From Ficedula albicollis (taxonomy: Eukaryota > Chordata > Aves > Passeriformes > Muscicapidae), in NCBI RefSeq assembly GCF_000247815.1, contig NW_004775936.1, positions 129,971-193,970 of the forward strand: 64,000 bases of DNA. The letters run 5' to 3'. Numbering within the stretch: the stretch's first letter is position 1; each line of letters begins with the position of its first letter. The notes beneath the pieces were generated by a model. The model did no database searches. It was not told the DNA's origin and saw nothing but the letters and a program-made list of their open reading frames with translations. Position numbers and translations under genes: made by a program. This document shows, piece after piece, positions 25,101 to 38,910 of this stretch.

Positions 25101-27278
25101 AACTGTGTGCCTGCTGGCATTGATGTGTTTTGTGTATTTTCCCACTGCACCACCAAGCTTCAGTGTTTCCTAAATTCCAGTCTAAAACCTAGGGAAGCTT
25201 TGCCCTTTGGCTTTATTTCAATTTCTTCTTGCCTTATGGAGGAACACTGCTGTCTTAGGGGACCCCATGTGTGGGCTGGAGTGGCTGGATTGCTGTAAAG
25301 GAATCCACAGTTCAGCTTCTTATCCAATAAACAAATCAGGGAAATACAAGGTGTGCTCTCCAACAGGACAAGAACTTTTCATCAGATCTGGTATGAAAGA
25401 TTCTCTCTTTCTAGTTCAAGAAGATGGATATGAATTATGTGATGTCTTATGTCTTGATTTAGGGTATTTATTAAATCTGGCTTGAAGGATGAAAGTAAAT
25501 GTTCCAGTTCTTTCCTAAATGCTTGGGCTTTGAGCTACAGGAAAGTGTGGGAGTTTTCCCCCTCTCTGACTGTTGCTTAGTTTTGTTTTAAAAGCATGAC
25601 AGATTTACTATGCTTCAAAAAGTCTCTTGTTAATATCCTACAGGGTTGTGAACAGACTCTTAGATTATTTTTTTTTTCTAAATTAGCCCACAGATTGATT
25701 CTGTTTTACAGGAAGCAAGTATGTTTTTTGGCTAGTTTCTTTTTATTTCACTCTAAGAATGTCAAGAATTTAGAAGTAACACAACATTAGAAGTACCACA
25801 TCATTAGAATGAACTCAAAGTTACAATGGTAATAAAATAATATATAGGGGTTTTTTTCTTTAAATAAAGATGCTTTTATCCACCAAAAAAAACCCTTCCT
25901 GTGCAACAGCTTGGAGGGGAGGGGAAAAATATTTAATTTTTAGGGAAAGGCTTTAATGCCAAATTAGAGACTAATGCTTTTCATTTTTGTTAAAAGGAAA
26001 GAAATTAATATTTCTCAATGAGTTATTAATTCAATTTGTGCTGATGTTGCCCAAAGGTAATGGTCTTTAAGGAAATAATGTAATTATTTTAGTCATAGTT
26101 GTGTTTTTAAAGAAACGTGATCTGTATAAATTGATGTCTTCTTTATGGTAGACATGAATTTTTAGTTTGAAATATTTTCTGCTCCCTGTTGTACCAATAC
26201 TCTCCAGCCTTTGACCAACAATGGATGTTTTGTGTCTCTGTGACAGTGCTGGAGATAAAATTTGGATCTGTGAACCAGTGGAAGCTATTTGCTGCACACA
26301 CCCTCACTGCAGAAAAGAAAGAATCTTCTTTCTTGCTGCTGGACTGACATGTGCTGCCTCATTTAACCAAAACAGAATAATGGAGCATTGCTGGATTGGG
26401 GAGATATTCCTGGGCTCTTTGACCAGGCACAGGGAAGTGGAAAATGTGCTTTAATGAAGGGAGCTGGCAGCACTTTGCTTTTACCCCCCGTTTTGAGTTT
26501 GCCACAGCCATTGAGTTAGTTTGTATTAAGAAAATAAAAGAAACAAACACCTACCCCCCAAATCAAGGAAAGTTATTTTCTAAAACTCCCAATAACAAAG
26601 AAAAAAAATACAAAAATGTGTCCAGGAGGACTGGCTCACTTTTTAAAACAATTTTCTGAGGGGCTTGGTGTTTATTTTGCCCTTGAAGGCTTAAGGACAT
26701 TGAGATTTTCTGTTCAGGCCTTGTGAAAAGGACCTTGAAATGGAACTTTCAAGATGGTGTGATGCCAGTTTGACTTTTCTGAAAAATAGAGATCTGAGTT
26801 GCTAGGACAGTAAGAGAACCATTGCCTATTTCACTGCCACAAGCTGCCATAAAGCACGTTCCCAAACAGATGTCCTGTTTCCAAACCCCAGACTCACCTT
26901 ATTGCTCTGTCTGAGTGTTCCCAGTGGATCAGCAGAATGTGTCAGAGTGCACCTACAGGCATGAAAACTTCTACTGAGAGAAATGGTGAATGATGAGCTG
27001 GCTCAGTTTGTGTAGCAAACAGGAGGTCCTGTTTCATGAGAATCCCAATGGAAAGACCTCCCAGATTATGCCCACCTGGTTTTCCCATAATCAGAAATTG
27101 CAGCTGGAATTAGTACAGGTAGCAGGGTGTTCTGCATCACTGCAATGAGTCATCCCCAGAACACAGCATTGCAATGAAATAATGCTCAGCATGTGATAGA
27201 TAAATCCAAGTTAAAACTGGTGGAAATTGCTAGAGCTGGGGGAAGAATTGCATTGAAACATGTTTGGGGTTTTATCCA
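22109..27278. other. Non-coding DNA, no gene seen
   Basis: About 5.2 kb of sequence with simple A/T runs (for example 23056-23066 and 24299-24311). Open frames are at most 121 codons and none shows a conserved motif or plausible splice structure. No named repeat was recognised with confidence. Confidence 0.5.
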
Positions 27279-27890
<612 letters not shown>

Positions 27891-30214
27891 AAGTCTTTTA
27901 CAGCAAGAAACAAAATAGGTGGATATCACCAGGAAATAAACACCAGATTAGGTGTTTCTCTTTAGTCCTACCAGTGGTCCTTCCTTCCCCTTAGAGCAGG
28001 AAACAAAGCACAGAGCTGTACCTTGTGCCACAGGTGAACACTTAATTCCAAATGTATCATTTTTATTGCACCTTGTTTTTTCCCTTTGCTTGCAGGTTGG
28101 GCTGTTTTCCTACATTTTCCCAAGAACCTCCACCTTTAGTCTACCCTTTGCTCTTCCAATTTCACTGCAGGAGGTTCCAATATTGGTTTTACACAATACA
28201 AATCAGTATGTGAATCCTGGCTCTGCACCATTTTTTCAGCTGAGAAGTCCAGATGCAGGAGGAGGTCCCGCCAAAAACTGACATCAATTCTCAGAGTTAA
28301 AAGCTTTGTTTCTGAAATATTTGCAGCAGAATTTTTCTATGCACCCTGGAGAAAGAAACAAGTTTTAGGGGTGGGGCTGCTGTAAATAACGTGAGCCTTG
28401 GGCAGAATTCCTGTTGCTAAAATGGCTGTATTATTTACAATCCACACAGAAACTGTGTCTGGTGTGATTGCCACACCTTGCAGCCTGTGCTGCACGTTTT
28501 TATCAGTAGCTGGGTGGAAACACCATCCCAGTTCAGTGAAATTGGTTCTCTTGATGGCTGATGCAGATTTTACCTCTTCTGGTCCAGTGTTTTGGCAAGA
28601 GGCCAGTGGAATGTAATCATACAGAGGAAATTATCAGACAAAGCCAAGCCCATGAGACTGGGTAGGTGAAAAAGTGCAACTGAGATGCTCTAAGGAGGGA
28701 GGGGTGTGGTAAAAATTCAGATTGTGCCTTACTCTCAAACCCATGTGGTCCTGTAACTTCTTTGAACTGTGCAAGTTGGACTTCTGAATATCCTTTATTC
28801 AAGAAATTTCCATAGTAAAGTCACCCTGCAGCTGACTTTATCATTTAATCATGTGGTGTTTCAATAACAGCAAGAATTCCAAAAGTTCTCTTGAGCTCAC
28901 ACATTCTGTTCTAGACTCCAGTCATGTTTTTAAGGAAGTTTTCTGTGGGGCAGAAGAGGCTGTTCAGGCAATTATAAAGCAAAGAGCATAAAGAACAGGA
29001 AGGTAAACTGGAATATCTGCATAGGCCAATTCAGCTGCTTGTTTCTTTAGATGACCTTGAAGTATTCTGTGAGTGAACATGCTGTGTGTTGAACTTAGAG
29101 AGGCAAACAGAAATTCATGCCCTTTCCTGCCTTGAGCTGTATAAAAGTAGGTGATTTTTATAAAAAATAATTATTTTTCTTAGTGTTCAGTCTACTTAAG
29201 ACCAAAAAAGGAATAAACAATTTTTCTGGTATTTTTCTGGCATCCAGTATTGAATTTGGCAATGAACAAACAGTTAGCAATAATCACCACGTGAGTCCTG
29301 TTTATTCTTGAACTTGACTAGCAAAGACAATACCAGGAAGGGTGAAACCACTTCAGCACATTAAAAACAAAGTTCTCCATTGCAGGCCTCCTGTCAAAAA
29401 CACCCTAGGGATTTTTATAATCTTGTGATGTGATCATCAGAGTGAAAGCTGTGGGCTAGGGAGCTGCTGGGTGCCTGTTACAAAATGCACTTTGTAGCTT
29501 TTCTTTGGCCTAAAGAAGGTGTGGATTGTTGTGTGTGTGTTGTGCTGATAACAATTCAAGATGGAAATTCAGCTGGAAATAACATTGCAGTATCTGGATC
29601 TATGTGAAGCCAGCTTCTAGACTGGAAATCTTCCAAATTATGTGACAGCATCTTGTTTCTGCCCCTTTTGGTTCTGCTGAAGACCATAAGGCAGAGCATC
29701 CCACAGAAAAAAAAAAAACCAAACTGAAGGACTATGGGTGTTGCACAGCAGAAGAGTGTGTGCATGTAACTCCAGTGAACACCACAGGGAAAATTTGTTT
29801 TAGTAAGGAAAGAGTCTGGTTGCACCTGCATGGGAGATTTTAATTTTTGTTTTCTGACCTTTGTTTTTTTGGGGTTTTTTGGTTTTTTTTGTGAGTAAGA
29901 GGTGTTATTTAAAAATGAACTCAATAAGTTGTCTGATGCTTATGCTTGGAAATATTCTCCTCAGCAGTTCTAAAGTCTGGAGTTCTACCGGACTCAATAC
30001 ATTCCTAGAAATGTGTGAATTATGGATGGGGTGATCTCCCCTTGCTGGTACCATGCTGGCTGCTGAAAAAACTCTTGGCTGTCATCCAGGGCTTCCTCTG
30101 AGGGCTTCCTTTTCTATTCCTGTGCTAACTTCTGTGAGCATCTCTCTCTGTTTTGTGAACAAAAGAAAAGTGTTTTGGAAGTTGCTGCATGAGTGCTGGT
30201 GTCACAGAGCCCAG
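27891..30214. other. Non-coding DNA, no feature seen
   Basis: About 2.3 kb without supportable gene or repeat, apart from short A and T runs at about 29706-29719 and 29862-29890. Confidence 0.5.
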
Positions 30215-30480
30215 CCTGGGACATCCCCAGCCTGGTACCTGGAGCAGAGCCCTGAGTGCCACACCAGGCTTTCCTTGAACACCTCCCTGGCTTGGGCAGC
30301 CTGTTCCAAACCCTAATCACCCCTTCTGGGAAAAAAAATCTTCCTAATGTCCAACCAAGACATCACTTGGCACACCCTAAACCCCTCTGCTTTGCATCTG
30401 CTCTCCATCGTCCTTGCCCACCTGGCAGGAGTCTGGAGAAGAGGCTGTGCCAGGGAGTGATGCTCAACTTTTAGAATGTT
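30215..30480 (-). mobile_element. CR1 LINE 3' region, reverse orientation
   Basis: Read on the + strand this is the reverse complement of CR1: GAGTGCCACACCAGGCTTTC, CTTGAACACCTCCCTGGCTT, GGGCAGCCTGTTCCAAACCC, TAATCACCCCTTCTGGGAAA, TCTTCCTAATGTCCAACC and CACTTGGCACACCCTAAACC, followed by a decayed GTCTGGAGAAGAGGCTG segment. The order matches avian CR1. No intact coding sequence remains. Confidence 0.82.
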
Positions 30481-31307
30481 CAGAGGGGCTCCTCTCCTGA
30501 TTCTTTCCATCCACCCATAAAAGAAGAAAGCAGAAGCTCAGGAAATACCTGGCTCATGTCACAGACAGCTGGTACAAGAGGAAAGGTCAAGAAATAGAGT
30601 GTGAGTAGGGGTGAGGCTGGAAAGCAGAGGCTGATTTGTTCTGGAAGAGCTTTTCAGGAGGCACAGCCTGCCCTTTGAAGATGCACTTGGAACAGCACAC
30701 ACCAGGCACTCCTAGGATGGGGCTACTGTGGCAGCAGGACACAATCTCCACCCCTTCCAGCCCTCAAAGAAGAGGAGAATGGAACTCCAAAGTAGCAGAA
30801 ATTGTCTCTGCCTGCTGTGAGAACAATTTCAGAGAGAGAATGAGCACAGGCAGTCAGCTGAGACACTCCTGAAGACATTTTTCAGGCCAGCAGCACACAT
30901 GTAACTCCACACCCTCTGTTTCCTCTTGAGAGAAATCCCTGGCACAGGAGTGCAGCACACAGGGGAGTCCCACAGTCCCAGTGATGGTGGTACCTGCAGT
31001 TTGGGTTGGGAGCACAGAAGTTTGGGCCAAGGTCTAGGAATGGTGCTCAGGAGGGACACAGAGCTGGACACAGAGCCTGGTGCGAGGGATGGAGTGCCCA
31101 AGCCATGGCTGCAGTATCTGATGAAAGAAAATGTCACACAGAAAATTGTCTCAAATTCGAGAAACTCATGTTTTGGCTAAATTACATATTTGGGCGTAAA
31201 TCTGGCAAAAGAGCATCAACAGAGGGTTTTGTGCGTTTACTCTAAACACTGGCTGAAGGACAGCTGGCCAAATCTCATCTTTAAAATGATTTGGATAATG
31301 TTGATTG
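30481..31307. other. Non-coding DNA, no feature seen
   Basis: About 0.8 kb with overlapping short open frames on both strands and no recognisable motif. Confidence 0.5.
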
Positions 31308-31486
31308 GGAAATGAAAGAGTTAAATCAATTGATTTCACCAGCACTGTCCTTCAATGGTGTGTGTCCTACCTTACATTAAACCAGTAAAGCAGATGGAAA
31401 TGAAAGAGTTAAACCAATTGATTTCACCAGCACTGTCCTTCAAAGGTCAATGTCTGTCCTACCTTACATTAAACCAGTAAAGCAGA
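31308..31486. repeat. Two-copy tandem duplication, 88-bp period
   Basis: GGAAATGAAAGAGTTAAA starts copies at 31308 and 31396, and both run through GATTTCACCAGCACTGTCC and end ACCAGTAAAGCAGA. The second copy is 91 bp because of a small insertion after TTCAAAGG. The copies are about 95% identical by eye. Confidence 0.9.
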
Positions 31487-34400
31487 ATCATACAACTTCT
31501 TAAAATTTCTGGTTGAACAGTAAACTGAACCTACAGAAGTGATTAATTCTTTCTGACCATCAGTTTGAATTAAGGACATCTACTTTTATGTTCCATTTTC
31601 TCTGATCTCTGTTTTGAGTTTACAGTCACTTCTAAGGTTCAACGCTTCTAAACCTCAGCAGTGGTTTCATTAACTCTCTCTCCTCTGGCATAATGCTCTT
31701 GAATGCTTCAGTGTCAATTCCTCTGAAATTGTATGAAGATCCAAGCCTTCAGAAAAGAAAGAATTTGGAAGAAATAATCACCCCCTGTCTTGCAGGAACG
31801 GGAGGAAAAGAAGTACTGCAGATTTTTAGGCTTCTTTTAAGGAATTTCTGTCTAGCAAAGTAATTCTCTAATGAGCAACAGAAGGAAGTCACTTTCCACC
31901 TATTTCCAGTTTGGGTTTGGTTTTTTTTTTTTGAGACATCAGAGAACATGGATAATGATGACAGTTGGTGCTGGATTTAATTGGTATTTGGGCTGCAAAC
32001 CCTTCCTAGGAGTTTGTTCTCCATTAGGCTTAAGGAGAAGCTCCATTCATGCATTAAAAACTAATTAGGACAGAAAGGACAAAGAATAGGAAGAAGTAAT
32101 CAGTTTCCAAAGAGAAGGCAGTCGTGAGCAGGGGAGGCTGGGACCTGCATTGCTCAGCATAGGCAGATGTGATCAGACAGGCATGTGAGCAGTGGGGGTA
32201 CCAGAGCCTCAGCAACTCTACAGCCAGCTGCAAAAGGTGGGAGAAGCCATGACCCCGAATGATGAGCTGATGAAACAGCAAAATTACAAAAACAAGTGAA
32301 GTATGGGGTGATTGAAGTCATGTGAGAAGGGGCTGCACAGGTGAGATTCCCACTGGCCAAGAGCCATCCAAGAAGGGGTCTGGGACAGCCCTGCACAACC
32401 TGTTTGTGTTCCTTTGGAATATGAAATGCACAGCTTTGGGAATTTGTGTAAGCAATCACTTGCAGCCACTGCCTCAGACAGCCTTTGAGCCATTATATTT
32501 GTTGAGGCTGTTCCAGGCAGAGTCTGGCAGGAGCACTATTCTTGTCCCTCAGTATTCAGGGCTAGACAGTATTTGGAAATAGGATATTTGGCTGCCTCGG
32601 TTCTTGTTTGACATAGTACAATGATTTGTATTACTATAGTTAAAGATAGAAAAAAAACAGCACTCAGGGATTGTTTGAGAAAGCCAAGATTTCTAGATGT
32701 CAAAAATTATTTTGCATTTAGTCCTTTTTTTCATTATTTTTTTTTTAAACTAAATATAAAAAGATTCAGAGATTGCGTGGGCTGCAATCTCTGGAAATCT
32801 GTTCCAAGTGTTTCCAAGGTTTGACACCCCAAAATGAAGAGACCTGCAGTTGCTTAGGGACAAGGTTGTCTCTGGAGGTGTAGGGTGTAGACATATGACA
32901 GCTCTGAGGAGAACAGATCACAATGCTTCTCCGAGGAGCTGCAGACATGCCTCTCACAAAGGACCATATGTTGCATCTTTTGCTCCTGCTGGTGAATTGC
33001 TGGTCACACATGAGTCACTTGAGATGGATTAACTGAGAGTTTTGTGGCAAAAAAGTGGTGCAGTGTAATGCTGCCAGAGAAAAAGAAATCACACCAGCTC
33101 ATAAAAGTAATGAACACAGCAGCAGAGCAGAGATCAATTACAGCATGAAGTGGTTTTTGATGATTTTGATAGAAAAACATTTTGGAAAGACAAATGGACA
33201 GGATGAGCCTGGCAAACACTGGGAATGGAAAATGCCATCTGGAAACAGAAAATGCAGACATAAATTTTATAGCAACTGTATCAGGGAGACGGAAAAATGC
33301 CTTCTAAGCATGAATCTGGTGATGGAGCAGAAAACACCCATGTGCCCCCAGCTCTTGCAGGTTGCTTTTTAGTCTAAGTGTCCAGTAGGTGTTTCAATGT
33401 TCATTCTGGCTCTGTTCTGTTCCTTTGCATGAGGTGCTTTCTTTTTCCCATTGCTGTGTGCAGTGAGAGGTGCCCAGAGGACGGGATGAGGCTCCTGCAG
33501 TAAGTTTGTGGATGTGAGTTGGGTGCGAGTATTGATCTGCTGGAGGGAGGGAGGCTCTGTCAGGATTGGGATTGCTCTTTGTAATACTGCATTTCTATTT
33601 TAATTTCCCCAGTAAAGAACTGGTATTCCAAATTCCCATGTCTTTGCCTGAGAGCCCCTTAATTTCAAAATTATAATAATAGTTTGGAGGAAGGGTGTTT
33701 ACATTCTTCATTTCAAAGAGAAGCTTCTGCCTTTATTGGCAGATACCTGTCCATCAAACCAGGACAATCCCTTAGTACAAACCTAGCTCCAGAAAATGCA
33801 GAGGCATCTTGCAATTTCTGCATGTGTATTTTTATGGCTGAGAAGAAGTTTAAGATCAGTTTTAAATTAGTGCTAGTGATGACTAGGGATAATGAATACC
33901 AAAAATCATCAGATCACTTCCCTGGGGACTCAACACCCGACCTTTATCATCAAAATAGAGAAAACTGCCTCTTTAGAGGAGCTAAAACCCCAGTTTTATA
34001 TTTTGAATTCTAGGGAAGATCTCATCTGTAGAAGAGTTAATCTCTGCTTGAGGTGTACAGGTCTTGATTTGTGTGTGGAGGCTCAGACATCAGAGCTTCC
34101 AAAAAAATTACCTTCTCAGAGTAATTCAGACTTTCCTAAATTTATTTAGCCATCTCTCTCCACAATGTAAAATGCTGTGTTGCTTAGTGAGTGCCTTTGG
34201 AATTTTTTATCACCTTTCCAAACAAAAGATGTGACAATCATGGGTGAGAGGGAAGAAATAATAGAAGAAAATCTCCTCAGACTAGATAATAATGAAGATG
34301 ATATCTCCCCAAACTAATAGGATTTCAGCTAAGAATCTGAATAGAATGTGATAAAAATAAAGTTTAAAAGTTAAGCTTTTCCACTGATTTCTAACAAGGT

Positions 34401-36949
34401 GTAAGAAACTTGTTCTTATAAAATGGGGTAAATACTTTTAGTTCTGAAGTTTCAAGTACCATCTTACACTTAAAAATGTTTTAACCTGCATCAAAATGTA
34501 TCAATAAAAATACAGTTGTTAAACATTTCCCCTCCATGACCTGTAATGATAAGTAAGAAATACCAACTGAATTACTTTACAGCTGCCACTTATCTTGCAT
34601 TATTTTCTAGACTGTGAGGTTAATATTTCCTCAGCACCCTTTGAAATGGTGCCCTATTGCAGCAGTGTAGTTGGGGGAAATCCACATTAAAGCCATAAAC
34701 ACCACATTAAATACCTGTTTTAAGAAATATGAAATAATTTGCATAGCATGGTATAGCACAGCAGTATCAGGACAAGGATAAAATCAAGACACATATTTTA
34801 ATAACCTGCACAGTAGATTGTACTGCCTCAAGCTTAAACACTTGAAGCAGAAAACACCACTTTGATTTAAGAGAAAATATTTCATAGACCTTCTGCTCCC
34901 CTATAATTTAAATGTTCAAAAAAGAAACATTTAAGGGTTTTACCACCTAATTTTCTCCTTGACTATAATGTGAGGCTGGCAGCATTTCCATTCTCCTATT
35001 GTTCCTTTTCCTGTTTTTGTTCCCATTAAATTATTAAAGTGGACTGCTTATGTATTTATGTAATATGTTGCACGAAGGGGTCTCATCTGGATTGTAATAC
35101 TAAACACTAAATCAAAATGACAAAACCAACCAATTTCTAAATGGTGTATACTTGGATATCTCCAACTTTATATAAATCCATAAAAGAAGACTTTTAAAGC
35201 GACCTGTCTAGCATATTTTTACTAGAGGCATGAAAGCAAAAGCATTTTTTTGTGTATCAAAGCATCTGGGGGTTTTGCTATGAAGTCAGTTTTACAAGTA
35301 GCTTCAGTAAAATCGAGGCTCAAGTTAGGAGACAGGAGTGCAGCTTTGGCAGTAGGAGAATGTGGTTATAAATTAAAATATATTTTAACATGATCAGAGA
35401 GCTGATGGGCACAAAAGGCTAAAGAACTATTAATAGTTACTGTAGGTTAATTATATACTGCTATAAGCAACCTATTAAGGCTGTGAGACATATTATCCAT
35501 ATTTTTCCAAACGTTTGTGACAGTTATGGATGTGCTTATGGCCCTTAGTAACAAGTACTGTTCATATTTGTTTATAAAAGCAGTTAGTGCTTAGGATTTC
35601 ATACATTTCCATGGAAATTATGACTTATTAATGCTTGTTACTCATCCCTTACCTGGACTGATTTCAGATAAGTTGTGTTTTAAATTGAGAAGTCCCTGAC
35701 TAAGTCCTGGATTCTGCCTAAATTGCTGAAGAATTTGTATTTTGTGACTGCAGGCAGGATTTACAAAGATTAAATGAAGTCTAGGTAACACTATTATTAA
35801 AGGCTTTAGCCACAGCACTTCCTGCTCTGGGTTGCTACCAGAAGCAAAGCTGTAACACTGAAGTGTTACACAAAGATAGGAAGTAGGAAAATAAATGATG
35901 GTGTAGACAAATGCAGACCAATGGATTAACTGACTTACAGGGTGGACCTGCTCTAATAAATTCTGTCAGTGTTTTGTCTTTTACAAAGCTTGAACTTGTT
36001 CATTGACTGCTTTGTCCAGCAAACTTCCCTGTATTATTGAAAACATTTTTTCTTAAAATGTAAATATTGTTTTCTCATTCAAATACCTTGTGTTCTATAT
36101 TCTAATTTCCAAGGGAGTTCTCTCGGGCTCACCTCTTCTAGCATTAGCACAGTACTTTTACACTGGCCACAATTTCAGTAGGTTTTCAGAGAGGCTCAGG
36201 AGACTGAGGGGGCAGTTTGTTTTTCCAGCTTTGCTGGCAGAGCTGACTGCAGCTTCTGTTGGTGCTGGTTTGTGTGTGTGAGCGCTCGTCATTTTTACTG
36301 TTTCTATGGAGTACCAGTGGATGGAAAGGAAGAAGTCACTCTGCATTTTGACAGGACACTTGCCTGCCTTCTCTCTTGAGCACTGGGTCTTGCTTGCAAT
36401 TAATTTAAAAATAGCAACCTCAACACCTAAGACAAATCATGTGCTTTTACTTCTCTTAAGATATTGCAATGTGCATTTGAGCTGTTGAGTTTGAATGCTC
36501 ACATGTTTATGCTTCAGTTGTAAGTCCTGGTACCTTGCTGGGCTTTCTGCACATGGCAAACCCTGGTGGCACAATCAGTTCTGGATGGAGTGTGACTACG
36601 GAGTGCCCCAACCCACAGCATTTGATATTCTTGCTTTCATTGGATAAGCGTTCAAAGTAATTTTAGAATGTTAATTAGCACGTGCCTCATTGTTTCTAAT
36701 ACTGGATGTGCTGGTTACATTTCTGTCTTGCGACTATCAAAAGAAAATGATCTCATATAGTACAGAAGCCCCTATTTAATAGGAATGGAAAAGATTCATC
36801 ATGTGCCTTCTCTCAAATCAGTGACATTTCATATGGAGAGGAATTTGCCTTTTTAACGTGTTTTCAAAAATAACGTAAAATGTGAGAAGAGAGGAAAGCA
36901 GCAGGGGTATGCCGGGCTAAATGGTGAGTTACTGATCCTGGCGCTAATT
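31487..36949. other. Non-coding DNA upstream of GALNT18, no gene seen
   Basis: About 5.5 kb. From about 34150 to 36100 the sequence is distinctly AT-rich and free of recognisable repeats and long open frames. Lack of repeats in the distal upstream region of a gene is compatible with conserved non-coding elements, but that cannot be shown from one sequence. No exon of another gene was recognised. Confidence 0.45.
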
Positions 36950-37295
36950 CTGGATACTCTCGGGTAGAGCGGGTCCCTGCGGAGGTGGGGGAGGCGATGA
37001 ACGGAGGGATGCGGGGCTGCATCCCGGGGTGTGGATGGGATGCGGGGCTGCATCCCGGGATGTGGATGGGATGCTCGGTGTTCCCAGCCCATCCTGCGGG
37101 GAGCGGGCAATCCCAGGGGCTCAGAGCCGGGCACACGGCAGGGCTGGTGCTCGCCCGGAGCCCGCAACCCGGTGCCAGCCCCGGGGCAGACTCGGGCTCG
37201 GGCTGCGAGCGGCGGCACCGCGGATCTCACAGCCCCGGCACAGAGAGCGGCAGCGCCCGCTGCTCCCGGGATGGGAACCTCGGGAACGGCCGGGA
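36950..37295 (+). promoter_or_regulatory. GALNT18: CpG-rich block, probable GALNT18 promoter region
   Basis: The composition changes sharply from AT-rich flank to CpG-dense sequence: GCGGGGC, CCCGGGG, GAGCGGGC, GCGAGCGGCGGCACCGCGG and similar. It lies about 1.6 kb 5' of the GALNT18 start codon in the assembly, about 0.9 kb if the suspect G run is ignored. No TATA box is evident, as expected for CpG-island promoters. The transcription start cannot be placed. The promoter role is inferred from composition and position. Confidence 0.6.
37006..37078. repeat. 31-bp GC-rich tandem repeat in the CpG block
   Basis: A GGGATGCGGGGCTGCATCCC unit followed by GGGRTGTGGAT starts at 37006 and 37037, with a third partial unit at 37068. 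The unit is self-complementary in part, and the second copy contains the perfect 12-bp palindrome CATCCCGGGATG at 37051-37062. Confidence 0.85.
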
Positions 37296-37895
37296 GAGAG
37301 GGAGAGGGAGAGGGAGAGAGGGATGGGAGGAGGGAGAGAGAGGGAGAGAGAGAGAGGCAGAGAGGGAGAGAGGCAGGGAGAGAGAGAGGGGGAGAGAGAG
37401 GGAGGGAGAGAGGGAGAGAGAGAGGGAGAGAGGGAGAGAGGGAGGGAAACAGGGAGAGAGGGAGGGAGGGAAGGAGGGAAGGAGGGAGAGAGGGAAGCAA
37501 GCAGGGAGGGAGAGAGGGAGGCAGGGAGGGACGCAGGTAAGAAAGGAAGGAGGCAGTCGGGGAGGGAGGGAAGCAGGGAAGTAGGCAGGGAAGGAGGGAG
37601 GCAGGGAGGGAAGCAGGTAAGCAGGCAGGCAGGAAGGGAAGCAGAGAAGCAGGGAGGGAAAGAAGCAGGCAGGGAGGGAAGGAAGCAGGCAGAGAAGCAG
37701 GCAGGGAAGCAGAGAAACAAGCAGAGAAACAAGCAGAGAAGCAAACCGAGAAGCAAACCGAGAAGCCGAGAAACAAGCCGAGAAGCAGGCAGGGAGAGAA
37801 GGAAGCAAGCAGAGAAGCAGGCAGGGAGGGAGGGAAGCAGAGAAGCCAGCCGAGAAGCAGGCAGGCAGTCAGGCGCCGGCGGGTGCCCATCGAGC
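37296..37895. repeat. GA-rich purine minisatellite (GGGAGA / GGGAGGCA families)
   Basis: A nearly pure purine + strand: GGGAGAGA-type units to about 37440, then GGGAGGGAAGCA and AGCAGGCAGGGA-type units to about 37870. Mirror-repeat purine tracts can adopt triplex (H-DNA) forms, and GA-rich DNA is under-covered by some long-read chemistries. The Arg/Glu/Gly-rich open frame on the + strand (547 codons including the G run) and the Ser/Leu/Pro-rich ones on the minus strand are by-products of composition. Two good splice-donor motifs fall inside it (GT at 37537 and 37617). Confidence 0.85.
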
Positions 37896-37897
37896 AG

Positions 37898-38618
<721 letters not shown>

Positions 38619-38647
38619 CCCTGCGCTCACAGCCCGGATTCTAATTG

Positions 38648-38668
38648 CCACCCCTCCCCTTCTCCTAG
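38648..38668 (+). promoter_or_regulatory. GALNT18: Candidate 3' splice site in the GALNT18 5'UTR
   Basis: A pyrimidine-rich stretch (CCACCCCTCCCCTTCTCCTAG, AG at 38667-38668) precedes G at 38669. With a CAG|GTAAGA donor upstream at 37537 it would define a non-coding first exon. The TAG also closes the GALNT18 reading frame upstream. Use as a splice site is inference only. Confidence 0.3.
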
Positions 38669-38721
38669 GTAGGCGGCGAGTATTTTTTTATTCTGTGGAT
38701 CAGAGAACTTTCTGCGTGGAG

Positions 38722-38730
38722 ATGGACTGA
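38722..38730 (+). promoter_or_regulatory. GALNT18: Minimal two-codon uORF (ATG GAC TGA) in GALNT18 leader
   Basis: The first ATG after the G run has G at -3 and G at +4, a good initiation context, and reads ATG GAC then TGA. It lies 116 bp before the main start codon. Very short uORFs in good context commonly reduce translation of the main frame and allow reinitiation; that role here is inference. Confidence 0.5.
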
Positions 38731-38829
38731 CATCGGCGTGCTCTCCGTTTCGGGGAAAGGGGGGGAAAAGGATTTCTTTCCGTCGCGGCTCATTTTTGTT
38801 TTCTGGATCACAGGATTTTTTGGAGCTAT

Positions 38830-38910
38830 ATGGAGGGATCTCAGGATGGTGTGCACCAGGAAAACCAAAACTTTAGTGTCCACTTGCGTGATTTTGAGTG
38901 GAATGACTAA
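38830..38910 (+). promoter_or_regulatory. GALNT18: Overlapping out-of-frame uORF of GALNT18
   Basis: ATG at 38830 opens a frame 16 bases 5' of the main start and out of frame with it. The frame runs across the start codon to TAA at 38908-38910, 26 codons plus stop. Its context is weak (T at -3, G at +4), so most ribosomes should pass it and use 38846. Confidence 0.45.

Noticed and set aside
38738..38845. N-terminal extension of GALNT18 from an upstream in-frame GTG
   Set aside because: GTG is not a usual start in vertebrate nuclear genes; the known family start and the strong context are at 38846, with no in-frame ATG upstream before the TAG at 38666.
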